Source: Pelargonium cotyledonis
Lineage: Eukaryota; Streptophyta; Magnoliopsida; Geraniales; Geraniaceae
Assembly (NCBI GenBank): GCA_036897625.1
Contig: JAYMTA010000683.1
Span: 1-25,263, forward strand
Length of the DNA: 25,263 nt
Reading direction: 5' to 3'
Part shown: positions 15,701 through 25,263 of the stretch, piece after piece
Position numbering within the stretch: the stretch's first letter is position 1
How the letters are laid out: each line of letters opens with the position of its first letter
Notes under the pieces: generated by a model
Told to the model about the DNA's origin: nothing
Database searches by the model: none
Seen by the model: only the letters and a program-made list of their open reading frames with translations
Program-made: the position numbers and the translations under genes

Positions 15701-18700
15701 AGTCTGCGCTGCTGGGACTGCCATAATATTCTCTGTGTTTTCTCTCTTTTTTAATCACATTGGTTGTTGAAGTTGATTAATTAGTTTGATGCATTGTGGA
15801 TCATCTTATCAACTGAGTTATATCAGTAAATACACTTTTTTATGTGATGTTTGTGTACTAATGTAGTGGAGAAAGATATCATGAATTTATCAGGTATCAC
15901 ACTACGGTCATGGGGTAAATTGCAACTGCTAATGGATTTATTTTTGTGTAGTGAAAGTTTTCTGCTGAAAATAAATAGGTTTAAGCACCAGAAGTGTTTA
16001 AAAATTAAATTGGGTCTTCAACTATCAATTTAAAATTTCAGATGAGTTGGTCCTCTACATGATATCATAGCCTTGGTGACCTAAAGGTCACAAGTTCTAG
16101 TCCTGCTGCATGGGTTCTTGGGCTCATGTGCAAAGTGATAATGGGCTTGCATGAAAGGGGGTGTGTTAGATTGTAAAAATTAAGTTGTTTTTTCAACTAT
16201 CAATTTAAACTTTTTTTTGAGCTGGTCATCTACAAGCAGCATACCAGTAAAAATTCATAGATGGGAGATAGTAGTTATAGTAATGATGACAGAAATATGT
16301 CTGGTTAACTGAAAATTTATGCACAATCACAAAAATTTGCAAAGAAAAAAAAAATAGTTAATGCATTCACAAGTGAAACATTATTATAATTTATAATGTT
16401 CTTTCTGAAATTGTAGATGGCGGTTTTCAATATTGGCTAAGTGTATATATTTCATAGGATAGTTAAACTACCTAAGTATCCCCTCTCCCTCTCTTCGGTG
16501 GAAATATTTGTTTTGGATTTTGTTGCTTGAGAGCTTTTAATGGTACGTTATTACAGGCCTTGGAGGTGGTAGATGTGGATCAGCAGACTCAAATGGTGGC
16601 ACAGCTTGATGGTTCAATCATGAAATGTGTCCGTGATCAGAATGGTAATCATGTTATTCAGAAGTGCATTGAGTGTGTCCCTCAGGACCGGATTCAATTC
16701 ATCATTACATCATTCTTTGGGCAAGTTGTGTCTCTTTCCACCCACCCTTATGGTTGTCGTGTAATTCAGGTTAGAGATTTGTAATTTCTGTTTTATTTTT
16801 TATTGGGAATTTATGACATTTGGCATATATTGAATGTTTATTTTAATGCTTACAGAGGGTGCTGGAGCATTGTGATGATTCAAATACACAACAAACTATC
16901 ATGAATGAAATCATGCAATCTGTATGCTCTTTAGCACATGACCAATATGGGAACTATGTTATCCAGGTACCATTTGATGCATACTTAGTATGTCGACTGA
17001 AATATTCTTTTCGCCTTTTACTTTTGATCTTGCTATAGTGTGGGGGGTAGCTACTCTACTTTTGTACTGGTTCTGAATTATAAAATCTGCTCAGCTACTA
17101 TATTCTAATTAACTGTTCCTAGTCAAATTAATGGTTCCTTAATTTTCGTGTACTATTTTGTAGCATGTTCTTGAACATGGTAAATCGCACGAAAGGTCGG
17201 CTATTATTACCAAGCTTGCAGGAAAGATTGTAGAGATGAGTCAGCAGAAGTTTGCTTCTAATGTTGTGGAGAAATGCTTGACTTTTGGTAGTCTTGAAGA
17301 GCGGCAACTTTTAGTGAATGAGATGCTTGGTTCTACAGATGAAAATGAGCCCTTGCAGGTTGGTGAACCCCTTCACCTTTCTTTTGAATTGCGAAGTTGT
17401 GCTTAATAATGGAAAATATTGATAGTCCTCAGGTACTTGACTTATCTGACCAATTTATGTTGAGATGAGATGATGGTATTTATTTTGTGCCATTACTAGA
17501 TGTGCTACCATTGCCCTTTAATGTATTTTGTTCAATTTTAGTTCATGTGGAAGTCACCGTCATCATTAATAACTCTTAACAAACGCCATATCTCTGCAAG
17601 TTAGGGTTTATATAAGATATATATTTCAATTAAGGGAATAACCTTGCATTTTTAACTGAAGTACAGAGACTAATATTACTGAAGATAATTACAGAAGGAG
17701 TTTGGTAACGAAAAGGGGGAGGGTCATTTTTGTATACAGCCTTGCAGAGAGACTGTTTCCCTGACCTTGAATTTGAGACTTGAAGGTCACAGACTCACAT
17801 TACTGTTGCGCCAAGGTTCACCTTTATGATAAGAGTCTGATGATTTAGATTTTTACTTGGGCATTATTTCTGTTAAAGAATAATTTGAGTTGGTCTCATT
17901 TAGGGTATAGTAGTAAAATTTAAGAATTTTGGTGATATATTTGTTTTTTTTAATATTGTTAATATTTTATCTTTTAAGGCTTTAATTGTTAGCCTATAAC
18001 TTCTTGGCCAAGTCAACTTTTCTTAAAGAATAATTTGAAAGTCAACTTTTCTTAAAGAATAATTTGAGTAAGTCTCATTTAGGATGTAGTAGTAAAATTT
18101 AAGAATTGTGGTTATATATTTGTTTTATTTTTTTTATATTGTTAATTGTTAGCCTATAACTTCTTGGCCAAGTCAACTTTTCTAAATTTTCGGAAAACCA
18201 GATTTTTTTTTTCCTCTTCACTTCAGTTGATTAATCAGGCCAAGACTTCCTTCTCTCTCTCTCTCTTTTTTTCCTGATTTTTAACCCTCATAGTCATGGG
18301 CTATCTCAATTGAAGTAATGTATCGAACTTTATGGTGCAGAAAGTGTGACTTAAACGCGTAAGTAGTAGCTTATTGAAATGGGCCTTTGTGAAACCCTGA
18401 ATTCCTTCTATTTGAAGATGAGCTGAGTGAATGTAAACTTTTAACATATATTATTAATCACAGCTTCAGTTCAAATTTTTTATTCTTAATTGGTTCTTAA
18501 TCTTCTTCCATATTAGAAACAATCAACTATTTATCTTTCAAATGGTATGGTCTCTTGTTCATTGTGGGTTATATTTTACATTGATTAATACCTTCTGTAC
18601 TTCATCGTGCTTATTGAACGACCAAAACTGATGAAATTCAAAACTGCAGGCCATGATGAAAGATCCATATGGAAATTATGTTGTGCAGAAGATTCTTGAG

Positions 18701-18946
18701 ACATGTGATGATCATAACCTTGAATTAATTCTCTCCCGCATCAAGGTTCATCTGAATGCCCTCAAGAGATATACTTATGGCAAACACATTGTTTCTCGTG
18801 TCGAAAAGCTCATAACAACTGGAGGTAAGGGAACAATCCCCCTTAAAATATTTTTGGTTCTTTGTTCCTTCTGGATAACTCATGAATGAACGTTAAACTC
18901 ACTTTCAGAAAAGCGAAGAGGGTTATCATCGTCGCTTTCATCATGA
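12759..18946 (+). CDS. PUM4: Pumilio/PUF RNA-binding protein, APUM4-like
   Basis: Cytoplasmic sequence-specific repressor that binds 3' UTRs and lowers mRNA translation or stability (family knowledge). Exons: 12759-13442, 13589-14456, 14559-15150, 15246-15387, 15477-15584, 16557-16769, 16856-16966, 17164-17358, 18650-18824, 18909-18946, giving 1,041 residues, normal for the plant group I proteins. The N-terminus carries the plant-type motif [13 protein letters not shown] and a long Ser/Asn/Gly/Gln-rich NABP-type region. The C-terminal homology domain has eight repeats with RNA-contact residues S721 R722 Q725, N757 Y758 Q761, C793 R794 Q797, N829 H830 Q833, C865 R866 Q869, N902 Y903 Q906, S938 N939 E942, N980 Y981 Q984. 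By the known PUF code this reads UGUANAUA. A GA-rich codon run codes for RERERERD near residue 50. The start is the first ATG giving [11 protein letters not shown]. The paralogue call is by N-terminal resemblance and is less certain than the family. Confidence 0.95.
15995..16234 (+). mobile_element. Miniature LTR retrotransposon fossil (TRIM/SMART class)
   Basis: The element is about 240 bp in Pumilio intron 5. Two direct terminal repeats, about 15995-16059 and 16164-16234, share the core tcaactatcaatttaaa and the end ctaca, and both start TGTT. Directly after the left repeat, 16060-16072 resembles a primer-binding site for initiator tRNA-Met. A polypurine tract (about 16153-16161) lies just before the right repeat. 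A near-matching 5-bp flank is present on both sides. The internal part has no coding capacity, as is normal for this class. It is an old copy with diverged repeats. Confidence 0.6.
17700..17822 (-). mobile_element. Au-like SINE, truncated
   Basis: Read on the minus strand, the sequence begins about 17822 with accttggcgcaac, continues with a gtgacc..caag B-box-like segment, then ggaaacagtctctctgcaaggc. This is the tRNA-derived head and body order of plant Au SINEs, as I remember them. The body after the head is shortened compared with a full Au element, and the 3' limit is uncertain. It lies in Pumilio intron 9. Confidence 0.6.
17872..18182 (+). repeat. Direct duplication of about 150 bp in Pumilio intron 9
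   Basis: Copy 1 (about 17872-18022) and copy 2 (about 18051-18182) both run from ttaaagaataatttgag through gtctcatttagg, agtagtaaaatttaagaatt and gttagcctataacttcttgg to ccaagtcaacttttct. A short extra copy of agtcaacttttcttaaagaa lies between them, so the history includes a nested partial duplication. Confidence 0.85.
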
Positions 18947-19111
18947 AGCATCCCGGATTTGGTAAATTCACATCTCTTTCTTCTCACTGCCAACGGAAGA
19001 ATCAAGAGCAAAGAAGCATAACAACAATCAGGCTTTCTGTACAGCTAACATGGATGGTGATGTAGCGAGTTATCATCTTGATTCTCCCTCTATTACAGAG
19101 ATTATAGTAGT

Positions 19112-19119
19112 TGTAAATA
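19112..19119 (+). promoter_or_regulatory. Candidate Pumilio response element in Pumilio 3' UTR
   Basis: TGTAAATA is an exact UGUANAUA match, 166 nt after the Pumilio stop codon, and overlaps AATAAA (19116-19121). A near match TGTAAATT is at 19175-19182. The predicted specificity of the encoded protein is the same octamer. Confidence 0.45.
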
Positions 19120-19545
19120 AAAACAAAATTTTCCAATCCTCCCGGAATAAGATGACCTATGTTTATTTGCGAATTGTAAATTTGAAAGCAAGAAGTCTAT
19201 TTGCCGAGAGGCTCAAGTTAGCAATCTAAGTTGTGAGAAGGCACTGCAAGTGCCTCACCTTTTTGAGATTATATGTAAAGGCTCATAGTCTGTAAAGCAA
19301 AATTGAGTGTAAACAATGATTTGCATTTTAGAATAGTGAAGATAGAATAGTATGCATTGAACAAAGTGTTTTGTGTTGAGATATATGGTAAATTATGAGA
19401 ATATATTTTGGTCAAGTTGATTTGATTGTTGATGTAAGAGATAAATTTGCTACTAACATTTATCAAATGCTGCCAAAACTCAAAACTAATATGGCACTTC
19501 ACCAAAATTTCCTGAAATAAAAAGCACATTCACAACTATATAAAA

Positions 19546-19679
19546 ACTGGGTCAAATTGAATTAAAAAATAATCTATGAATCAACAACTTTGTCTGTAAT
19601 AATGGATTATAAATACTGGGTCAAATTGAATTAAAAAATAATCTATGAATCAACAACTTTGTCAGTAATAATGGGTTAC
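19546..19679 (+). repeat. Near-identical 69-bp tandem repeat between convergent genes
   Basis: Copy 1 is 19546-19614 and copy 2 is 19615-19679. Both start actgggtcaaattgaatt and stay identical for about 48 bases before a first mismatch. Such identity suggests a recent duplication. Confidence 0.93.
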
Positions 19680-19871
19680 ATACACACAATGGAATGACCT
19701 ATTAGTCAAGAACTGATATGTGATGTCAAAGCAGCACTGCATCAGCCATAGAAGTCAACCAAATCCCACATTTGCACCATTTTCTAGTCAAACTCTTTAC
19801 AAAACTTCGGTAAATCTTCCAAAGTCAGCAAAAACATATGCGACGTCAACGCGAGCTTGTTATAGGCCATT

Positions 19872-22800
19872 TTAACACCCAAACATCCACCACTTCTTTT
19901 TCTTGGACTCTGCAATAGGTTGATCTACGCACAAAACATACACAATAAGTAAACAGAGAAGTTAGCAACAAATGCGATAGCTGTGAAGCTCATCTAAATG
20001 AACATGAGTGTATATCTGTGTGTAACTAGAGAGAGGGGACCAAATTCAGACTAGTGGAGATAAAACACAAATCAATAATTGGTTCTGCGAAATTCGGTGC
20101 TAGAGTTTAAAGGTTCGAGTAGTGAATGGTATTTGTTGCCTCCCCTATATTTTTGTTGGTTTTTCTTTCAGAGAGATAATATCATACAGAAACAAAGACG
20201 AGATAGCAGCACGAGTCCTTTTGTGTTCTGTTCATAATTAGGTTGCGAAAGTTCACATGTCATACATGTCCTTGTGGATGAGTATATTTACCTCCTTTAT
20301 GATAGATTGAGTTGTAGTGCACCTCCGCCCAAAAGCTCAATAATATAACTGCATAAAACAGAGCTATTTTAGAAAACACAATGTCGCAAGGCTATGTTAG
20401 GACGGGTATATTTACTTGAGATGACCCAATTGGTAAAAAGTACCCCAATTTACAGAAAACTACTCCAAAGTTAATAAGTTTGAGTGAATATTGAAAAAAC
20501 TAAACAGATCAGTTTAAGTAAACATATAACAATTAACTAGATGAAGGTGTATATAGAGGTACAAAGTAAAGCAAAAAGTGCATCTCTGCAACAAAGTGCA
20601 ACACAGATGCTTTATACCGGTTAAATCATATATGAACCAATGAGGATACAGAAAATAGAAATTAAATTTCCAACAGAAAAAAAAATTTATGTGGCAATCT
20701 TGAATCGGTGTACCTTCATTCATAGAAAGAAATCAAGAAAGTATACAGTTTCAAACACAGTTCCATACCCTATTTTCACAAGATCCATCATCAATAAAAA
20801 GTTACAAGAATCTTACTTCGCTCGGACTTCTGTGTGTGTGGAAGGATCTCAATATAGCATGTATCCTTAAATGAAGTTATCACAAATATCTTGACGCCAT
20901 ACTGTAATTACATGGTAGACATCGTTATTTATCACTATACAATCAAATATATAACTATACAATATAAAATGTAATGCATGCTCACAACTGGTCATTGAAG
21001 AGATAGAAAGGTCATCCATACCCAATCTGCAGCTGCCTGCAGTGTGACATGATCTCCCCACTCACCATTCCTGTTTCATACAAAAAAAGAAACAGATATG
21101 AAAACGTTTTCCACAAACCTTCAGAAAGTGAAATATCACAACGAGCAACTCACTTGCTCATTTTCTTCAAATATTCAGTATATGCCATAGGAACGTAGCC
21201 GTCGTACATCTCCTGATGAGACTTAAGCTGTGATATCAGCATATCAAAACAAGAGAAACATTACACTTTAGGTAATATATACGCCATGAAAAATTACATA
21301 GCACTATTCAAATACCACGAACCTGCTTCACAATTTGTTCCCTGACAAACTTGTGATGGTCAGGTGAACCATAAAGTTGATCGGATAAAGCACGAAACTG
21401 AAAAGGATAGATGGAAGTAATGATTCTATGAAGTTCATAGTGTGAAAGACAAAAAGAAAATTGCTAGTACTGTTGGATGTGTAGGTAGAACCAGAAAATA
21501 TTTGATAACCTAAGCCTTTAGCAATTAGGATGAAAAGAAAACCAACCTGACAGTTACCGTCCCCTTTCACCTTAACTTCAACCAGATCATACAACTCCAG
21601 CCTGTACAGAAAGGAAAGACGAAAAATTTGATTGACAAAATAATTGTAGAGGTAACTTATTAGCATGTAATGTCATAAGACCTGTAAGTATGTAAACACA
21701 TACAGACAAACTACATATGAAGAGTAAACGAAATGCAGTTCTGTGTGACAATGACATGAGCACAAGAGTAAATCCATAGTCCAATGAGTGGAAGATATGA
21801 AAAAACACCACCAATTTGACAACCAGCCCTTATTTACTATTCTGTAACAATCAATTATCTACATCAATTAGAGCATGCATGGAACCAAAAAGAACATAAC
21901 AAAGTACGTCAAAAGTAAGTTACAGCACACAGAGGTGAAGGAAAATACTTTTGAAGCACCGATAAAATCATCATTGACTTTCGCAAAAATGTGAAACAAC
22001 ACTCATTGTGGGATGGGGAGAGTAACAATTAACAAAGCAAATCTAATAGGTTCACTGCTATCAGTATCCTGTTTGCGCTTTTTCTTGTAATTCAAGTTAT
22101 ATATATATACATATAACCTCATACACATCCTTCAGGCCTCATAAACGCATTTTGATGAACTTCAATAGATATGGTGAACACTTTACTTGTTTTGAGTTAA
22201 CAAGAATCAACCGAAATATATTCTAATTAAATAAATATCAAAAGAGAATGATCACTGTTGAATCATATTGTGCATAAGAAAAAGAGCAAACAAAGTTCAT
22301 AGAGACCTTTGAAGCAGCCTCTGATGATCTGAAATTTCTTCATCATATGAAGGTAACTCCCCATTTATTTTAGGAACATGCTGCACCAAAAATAAAATTG
22401 AGAAATTAGGAGTGCCAACTACAGTCCAGTTTCAGAGTTTTGTTGCCGAGATCTTGAAAACAAATTATGAAAGCACATCTATTGGGTTAAAGGTCAATTT
22501 TATTTTATTGATCTTAATATATCATTTTGATAAAAAGTTTGAAATGTTGGACATCTGCAGTATGGATATACTTGTAAAGCAAAAGGGGACGACACTATAT
22601 GCCAATCTGATCGAAGATCTAAAAGTGGCATTCTTGAACATAGAAAGTGCTAATGCTTATAACATCACCTTACACATTATAATATAATTTCACAGATAAA
22701 GGTACTTACGGGAATAGGAACCATTGGATTCAACGTCTTGTCCAATTCACCATCAAGAACATAGCCATCTGATGTAGACAACAGATGAGACACATCTCTG

Positions 22801-23587
22801 ACAGAAAGTGATTCTTCCCCTGGACTAGAATATGAATTGGGGATTCCAATTTCACCAGCCTCGTTGCTTTCCTTTTCCTTTTCACTAGGATAATTATCTG
22901 CCAATTGCATCTCGTTCCAAGGAAAATTTGTCAAATCTCCTGAAATTAGAGCATCATTGTCAGTGTTAACAGATATGGAATGTTCTAATATATGGAAATA
23001 AGCCTTAGTCAAGAGATATCAAATCCAATTACTTGTGCTGCACACTACAGCCTTAATATCTTGTTTCCTATTTCTGAATTGTCCTTATTTTATACAGCTC
23101 TATATATAGAGCCTTAATAATCTGAATTCAATCTTAATACAATCTCTTTTGTTCCTCTTAATTCATATTTCAGTCCTAAAATCTAACTGTCAGTAACCTT
23201 AAAAGTAGAAAAACAATAGTGAAACGAATTTATAATCGGGATGGTAGATATCCAAATACCAGAAGTACAGAGTCTTTTTGAAGGACCAAGCCAATCTTGA
23301 GCAATACTTGATGTTTGCGTATGCTCCTTCTCAGAGTTTGGTGTCCCAGATGCTTCATCGGTAGCTAGTCGTGAAAACTCTTCTTGAAGAGCATATGCAA
23401 TAACCTCGTCATTCTCCACATTTGTATTTTGTTCTTGAAAATAACCTTCTCTGACATACTCAACATTACTCAAGTCCGGTTCACGTTGAGTAACGGTACC
23501 ACAAGAGCCCAAATTAGAAAGAGAGCAATTATCTAAAAGATGAAGACCCCACCGGACGACATCAGGATCTAGCTCGTATGTTGTCAT
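19872..23587 (-). CDS. OTU9: OTU-domain cysteine protease (deubiquitinase)
   Basis: Ovarian-tumour family peptidase that cleaves ubiquitin from substrates (family role; chain preference unknown). Exons in coding order: 23587-23260, 22939-22710, 22380-22307, 21601-21547, 21397-21323, 21227-21154, 21070-21022, 20901-20817, 20348-20292, 19924-19872, giving 359 residues, close to Arabidopsis OTU9/OTU10-type proteins. The N-terminus MTTYELDPDVVRWGL and the acidic stretch NDEVIAYALQEEFSRLA are characteristic of this subgroup. The catalytic core is KGDGNCQFRALSDQLYG (D225, C228) and SFWAEVHYNSIY (H334, N336), with GEWGDHVTLQAAADWYGVKI between. The C-terminus KKKKWWMF is typical. The catalytic residues are all present, so the enzyme should be active. 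All joins keep frame. The exact paralogue number is tentative. Confidence 0.94.
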
Positions 23588-23622
23588 CCTGACTGTACGA
23601 TTCCCGGCAAATCGTCGCCCAC

Positions 23623-23640
23623 TCAGCCACCTCGCTTCAT
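23623..23640 (-). other. Five-codon uORF upstream of OTU start
   Basis: ATG AAG CGA GGT GGC TGA codes for MKRGG and ends 35 nt before the OTU start codon. It lies downstream of both candidate leader-intron acceptors, so it should be in the mature mRNA. It could lower or condition initiation at the main ATG; this is inference. Confidence 0.5.
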
Positions 23641-23655
23641 GTAATTACCCTAATA

Positions 23656-24226
23656 CTGATTGCAGCACATAATACAAACATCACAGCCCGTGTAACATAA
23701 AACCATTAATCATCAACCTGAAACAAACACCCTATTTTATCAAAATCTAAACCCTAAAATTAAAATCATCGAAATGCTTACCACAAAATATAAGCAAAAC
23801 CAACTTTCCTATAACTATTCCTCATCAATTCTTCATCTTGCTCAAAATAGGACCATAACAATCTCAGTACTGCTAGATTGAGCCCAAATTCAAAACCCAG
23901 CAAACACAACCAGTCCAATATAAATAATACTATTAAAAAAAAAACAGAAATTTCAGGTTGCAGGATCGAATATCATTCAAATTGGCAAATCACTTTCCTT
24001 CACGGACAAGCAAAACAACAATCATAAGAACCCTAATCCATAAAATCAAATAGAGAGGTCTCCAATAAATCTCTCAATCCAAACAAATCCATGCCATAAA
24101 TTTATCTCTACATACAGATATATAGCCAGTGCAACAATTTAGTCACATAATTTAAATCAAAGTTATAAGCTTTTTAAAAAAAAATTAAATTAAATATCGA
24201 AACATGAAATTTGGAAATATACGAAC
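23656..24226 (-). other. Probable 5' UTR intron of the OTU gene
   Basis: On the minus strand the leader ends ATTAAG at 24227, followed by the donor gttcgt. Two acceptors are possible: ttgtttcag ending at 23718 (better pyrimidine tract) and caatcag ending at 23656. The first leader exon would be about 24227-24300. The interval contains no coding sequence and is AT-rich, as expected for an intron. Confidence 0.5.
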
Positions 24227-24334
24227 CTTAATCTGTTTGGTGGATAGAGAGACAGAATTAGAGCAGAGAAACGGAAGGAAAGAAATGAAATGTTGGGAAA
24301 GAGTTTGTGTGCGAAATAAACAGACCACCGCATG

Positions 24335-24451
24335 ACACGTGGCAAAAATTAACGGTCAAACAGTTGACGTCAGCTTGGGTTAGGCGTCTTCTTTTGGTCG
24401 CGTCGCATAACCGAAACCGATCCACCACAACCATAAAAAAGCCTACGTGGC
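24335..24451 (-). promoter_or_regulatory. ACGT-core element cluster in OTU promoter
   Basis: Within 120 bp upstream of the presumed OTU leader lie ACACGTGGC (24335-24343, ABRE/G-box), the palindrome TGACGTCA (24365-24372, CRE/TGA bZIP site, overlapping a TTGAC W-box core), GGTCAA (24354-24359, W-box on the minus strand) and TACGTGGC (24444-24451). Such sites bind bZIP and WRKY factors. Abscisic-acid or stress control of the OTU gene is a reasonable inference. Confidence 0.55.
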
Positions 24452-24499
24452 TGTTCCTGTTTTAAAGTTCGAGGTTTAGCTTTCATCAAAGAAAAATCC

Positions 24500-25154
24500 C
24501 AGATAGTTTTTTTTTTTTTGTCTCTTTCTAGCTTATCCTATGGGGTTTCTAAGCGGACTTGCACACTTGTGGTTGTCTTCTTTAAGCTATTTTACTGGGC
24601 TCGCACACTTGCGATTGTCTTCTTTAAACTGTTTTACCACACACAAATTGATCCAAATTCAAAATTTGTTTACAGTTCAATTCTTCACTTATTCTCATAT
24701 ATCCAATGCAAGCAATTTTCCCCCATCAAAATGGATGTAAACTTAAGAATAATTTTGTTTGTTTTAATTTTTAATCTTATTGTTTTTTATTTATTTTATC
24801 ATCACAAATTTGGAAGAAACTAGTTTACTCCGGTCTTTATATTTTCGTTTTAAAAATTAACAAAAGTTTGTATTTTTTTTTCAAAATAAATAGATTATAA
24901 CATGGTTTTTAATCTTACAAAACCGGTCGACCAAATGGGTTGCAACCCAATAAATTAGCTTACATATATTATGTTTGTGAATGACAAACTTTAAACTGAA
25001 TTTGAACTCTAAAACGTACAATTGACATACTCGCTATTCATAATATTGTTCAAACTGGGCAAGATCTTTACTAAACCTAACAAAAATAATAATTAATTAT
25101 TATCTATAGAAGTAGTTTTCAATTTATTCTTCAACTCTCACTTATACAATACAA
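24500..25154. other. Intergenic spacer upstream of OTU gene
   Basis: AT-rich with no gene recognised. A homopolymer T run lies at about 24508-24520. Small overlapping frames at 24518-24823 have no domain and run across a short tandem repeat, so they are probably not genes. Confidence 0.55.
24555..24638 (+). repeat. Two-copy tandem repeat of 42 bp
   Basis: Copies around 24555-24596 and 24597-24638 share gcacacttg..attgtcttctttaa..tattttac with scattered differences. Confidence 0.75.
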
Positions 25155-25263
25155 CTAGTTTTTTACCCTGCGTTGCTCGGTTATTTGTTTTAATTTGCAT
25201 TAATATTGCATGATTTAATAATTTATTCTCTCGGTCATAAATTTTCAACTCAAGTTTTAAATT
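25155..25263 (-). mobile_element. Possible Helitron 3' end, running off the window
   Basis: On the minus strand the sequence ends accgagcaacgcagggtaaaaaaCTAG followed by host T. This resembles plant Helitron termini, where a GC-rich hairpin lies about ten bases before CTAG. The hairpin here is weak, and only one end of the element is in view. Confidence 0.3.

Larger units (their letters stand above)
18947..19871. other. Convergent 3' regions of Pumilio and OTU genes
   Basis: The two genes face each other tail to tail, 925 nt apart between stop codons. The left part holds the Pumilio 3' UTR, with AATAAA at 19116-19121 as a plausible poly(A) signal, and the right part holds the OTU 3' UTR. A near-identical tandem repeat lies between. 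No coding sequence is seen. Confidence 0.6.

Noticed and set aside
21328-21814. Longer minus-strand frames around the GDGNC exon of the OTU gene
   Set aside because: They read through into introns. The supported exon is only 21601-21547, by splice sites and family sequence.
24518-24823. Small plus-strand gene near the right edge
   Set aside because: The frame crosses a 42-bp tandem repeat, is AT-rich and lacks any domain or conserved motif.

Overview
The window is plant nuclear DNA, most likely from a eudicot. It is AT-rich, with GT-AG introns of roughly 80 to 2,200 bases, and all four protein genes belong to families with plant-specific architecture: an AVT1 vacuolar amino-acid transporter, a WCRKC-type chloroplast thioredoxin, a Pumilio RNA-binding protein with the plant-type N-terminal region, and an OTU-domain deubiquitinase. 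I cannot name the species. I see no new multi-gene system. The novelty lies in splicing signals, insertions and candidate regulatory sites.

Layout. Positions 1-862 hold no coding sequence and are probably intron or leader of the first gene. Positions 863-5022 (+) carry ten exons of an AVT1-like transporter whose N-terminal exon or exons lie outside the window. One of its introns (4047-4262) is a textbook AT-AC U12-type intron. Positions 6032-9781 (+) carry a complete five-exon thioredoxin gene of 197 residues with the WCRKC active site. Its 2.2-kb first intron holds a Stowaway-like MITE and a plastid-type tRNA-Gln(UUG) copy. Positions 9782-11940 are intergenic and probably built partly of decayed transposable elements, including a small Helitron-like candidate. 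Positions 12759-18946 (+) carry a complete ten-exon Pumilio gene of 1,041 residues with eight PUM repeats. Its introns hold a miniature LTR fossil, an Au-like SINE and tandem duplications. Positions 19872-23587 (-) carry a complete ten-exon OTU protease of 359 residues, convergent with Pumilio. Its upstream region has a cluster of ACGT-core elements (ABRE/G-box and a CRE/TGA palindrome). Positions 24500-25263 are intergenic with small repeats and a possible Helitron end.

How they work together. The four genes are independently transcribed housekeeping or stress-type genes with no obvious shared pathway: vacuolar amino-acid export, plastid redox control, post-transcriptional mRNA control and ubiquitin editing. 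From memory, the WCRKC thioredoxin and an OTU gene are close neighbours in Arabidopsis as well, which would make this conserved microsynteny. The eight PUM repeats spell the canonical UGUANAUA specificity, and the Pumilio transcript region contains exact matches to that site, one of them overlapping an AATAAA in its own 3' region. Autoregulation is therefore a testable idea.

Exon coordinates were worked out by hand from reading-frame continuity, splice-site consensus and remembered family sequences. Every CDS joins without a stop or frame break. UTR limits and transcription starts are uncertain.
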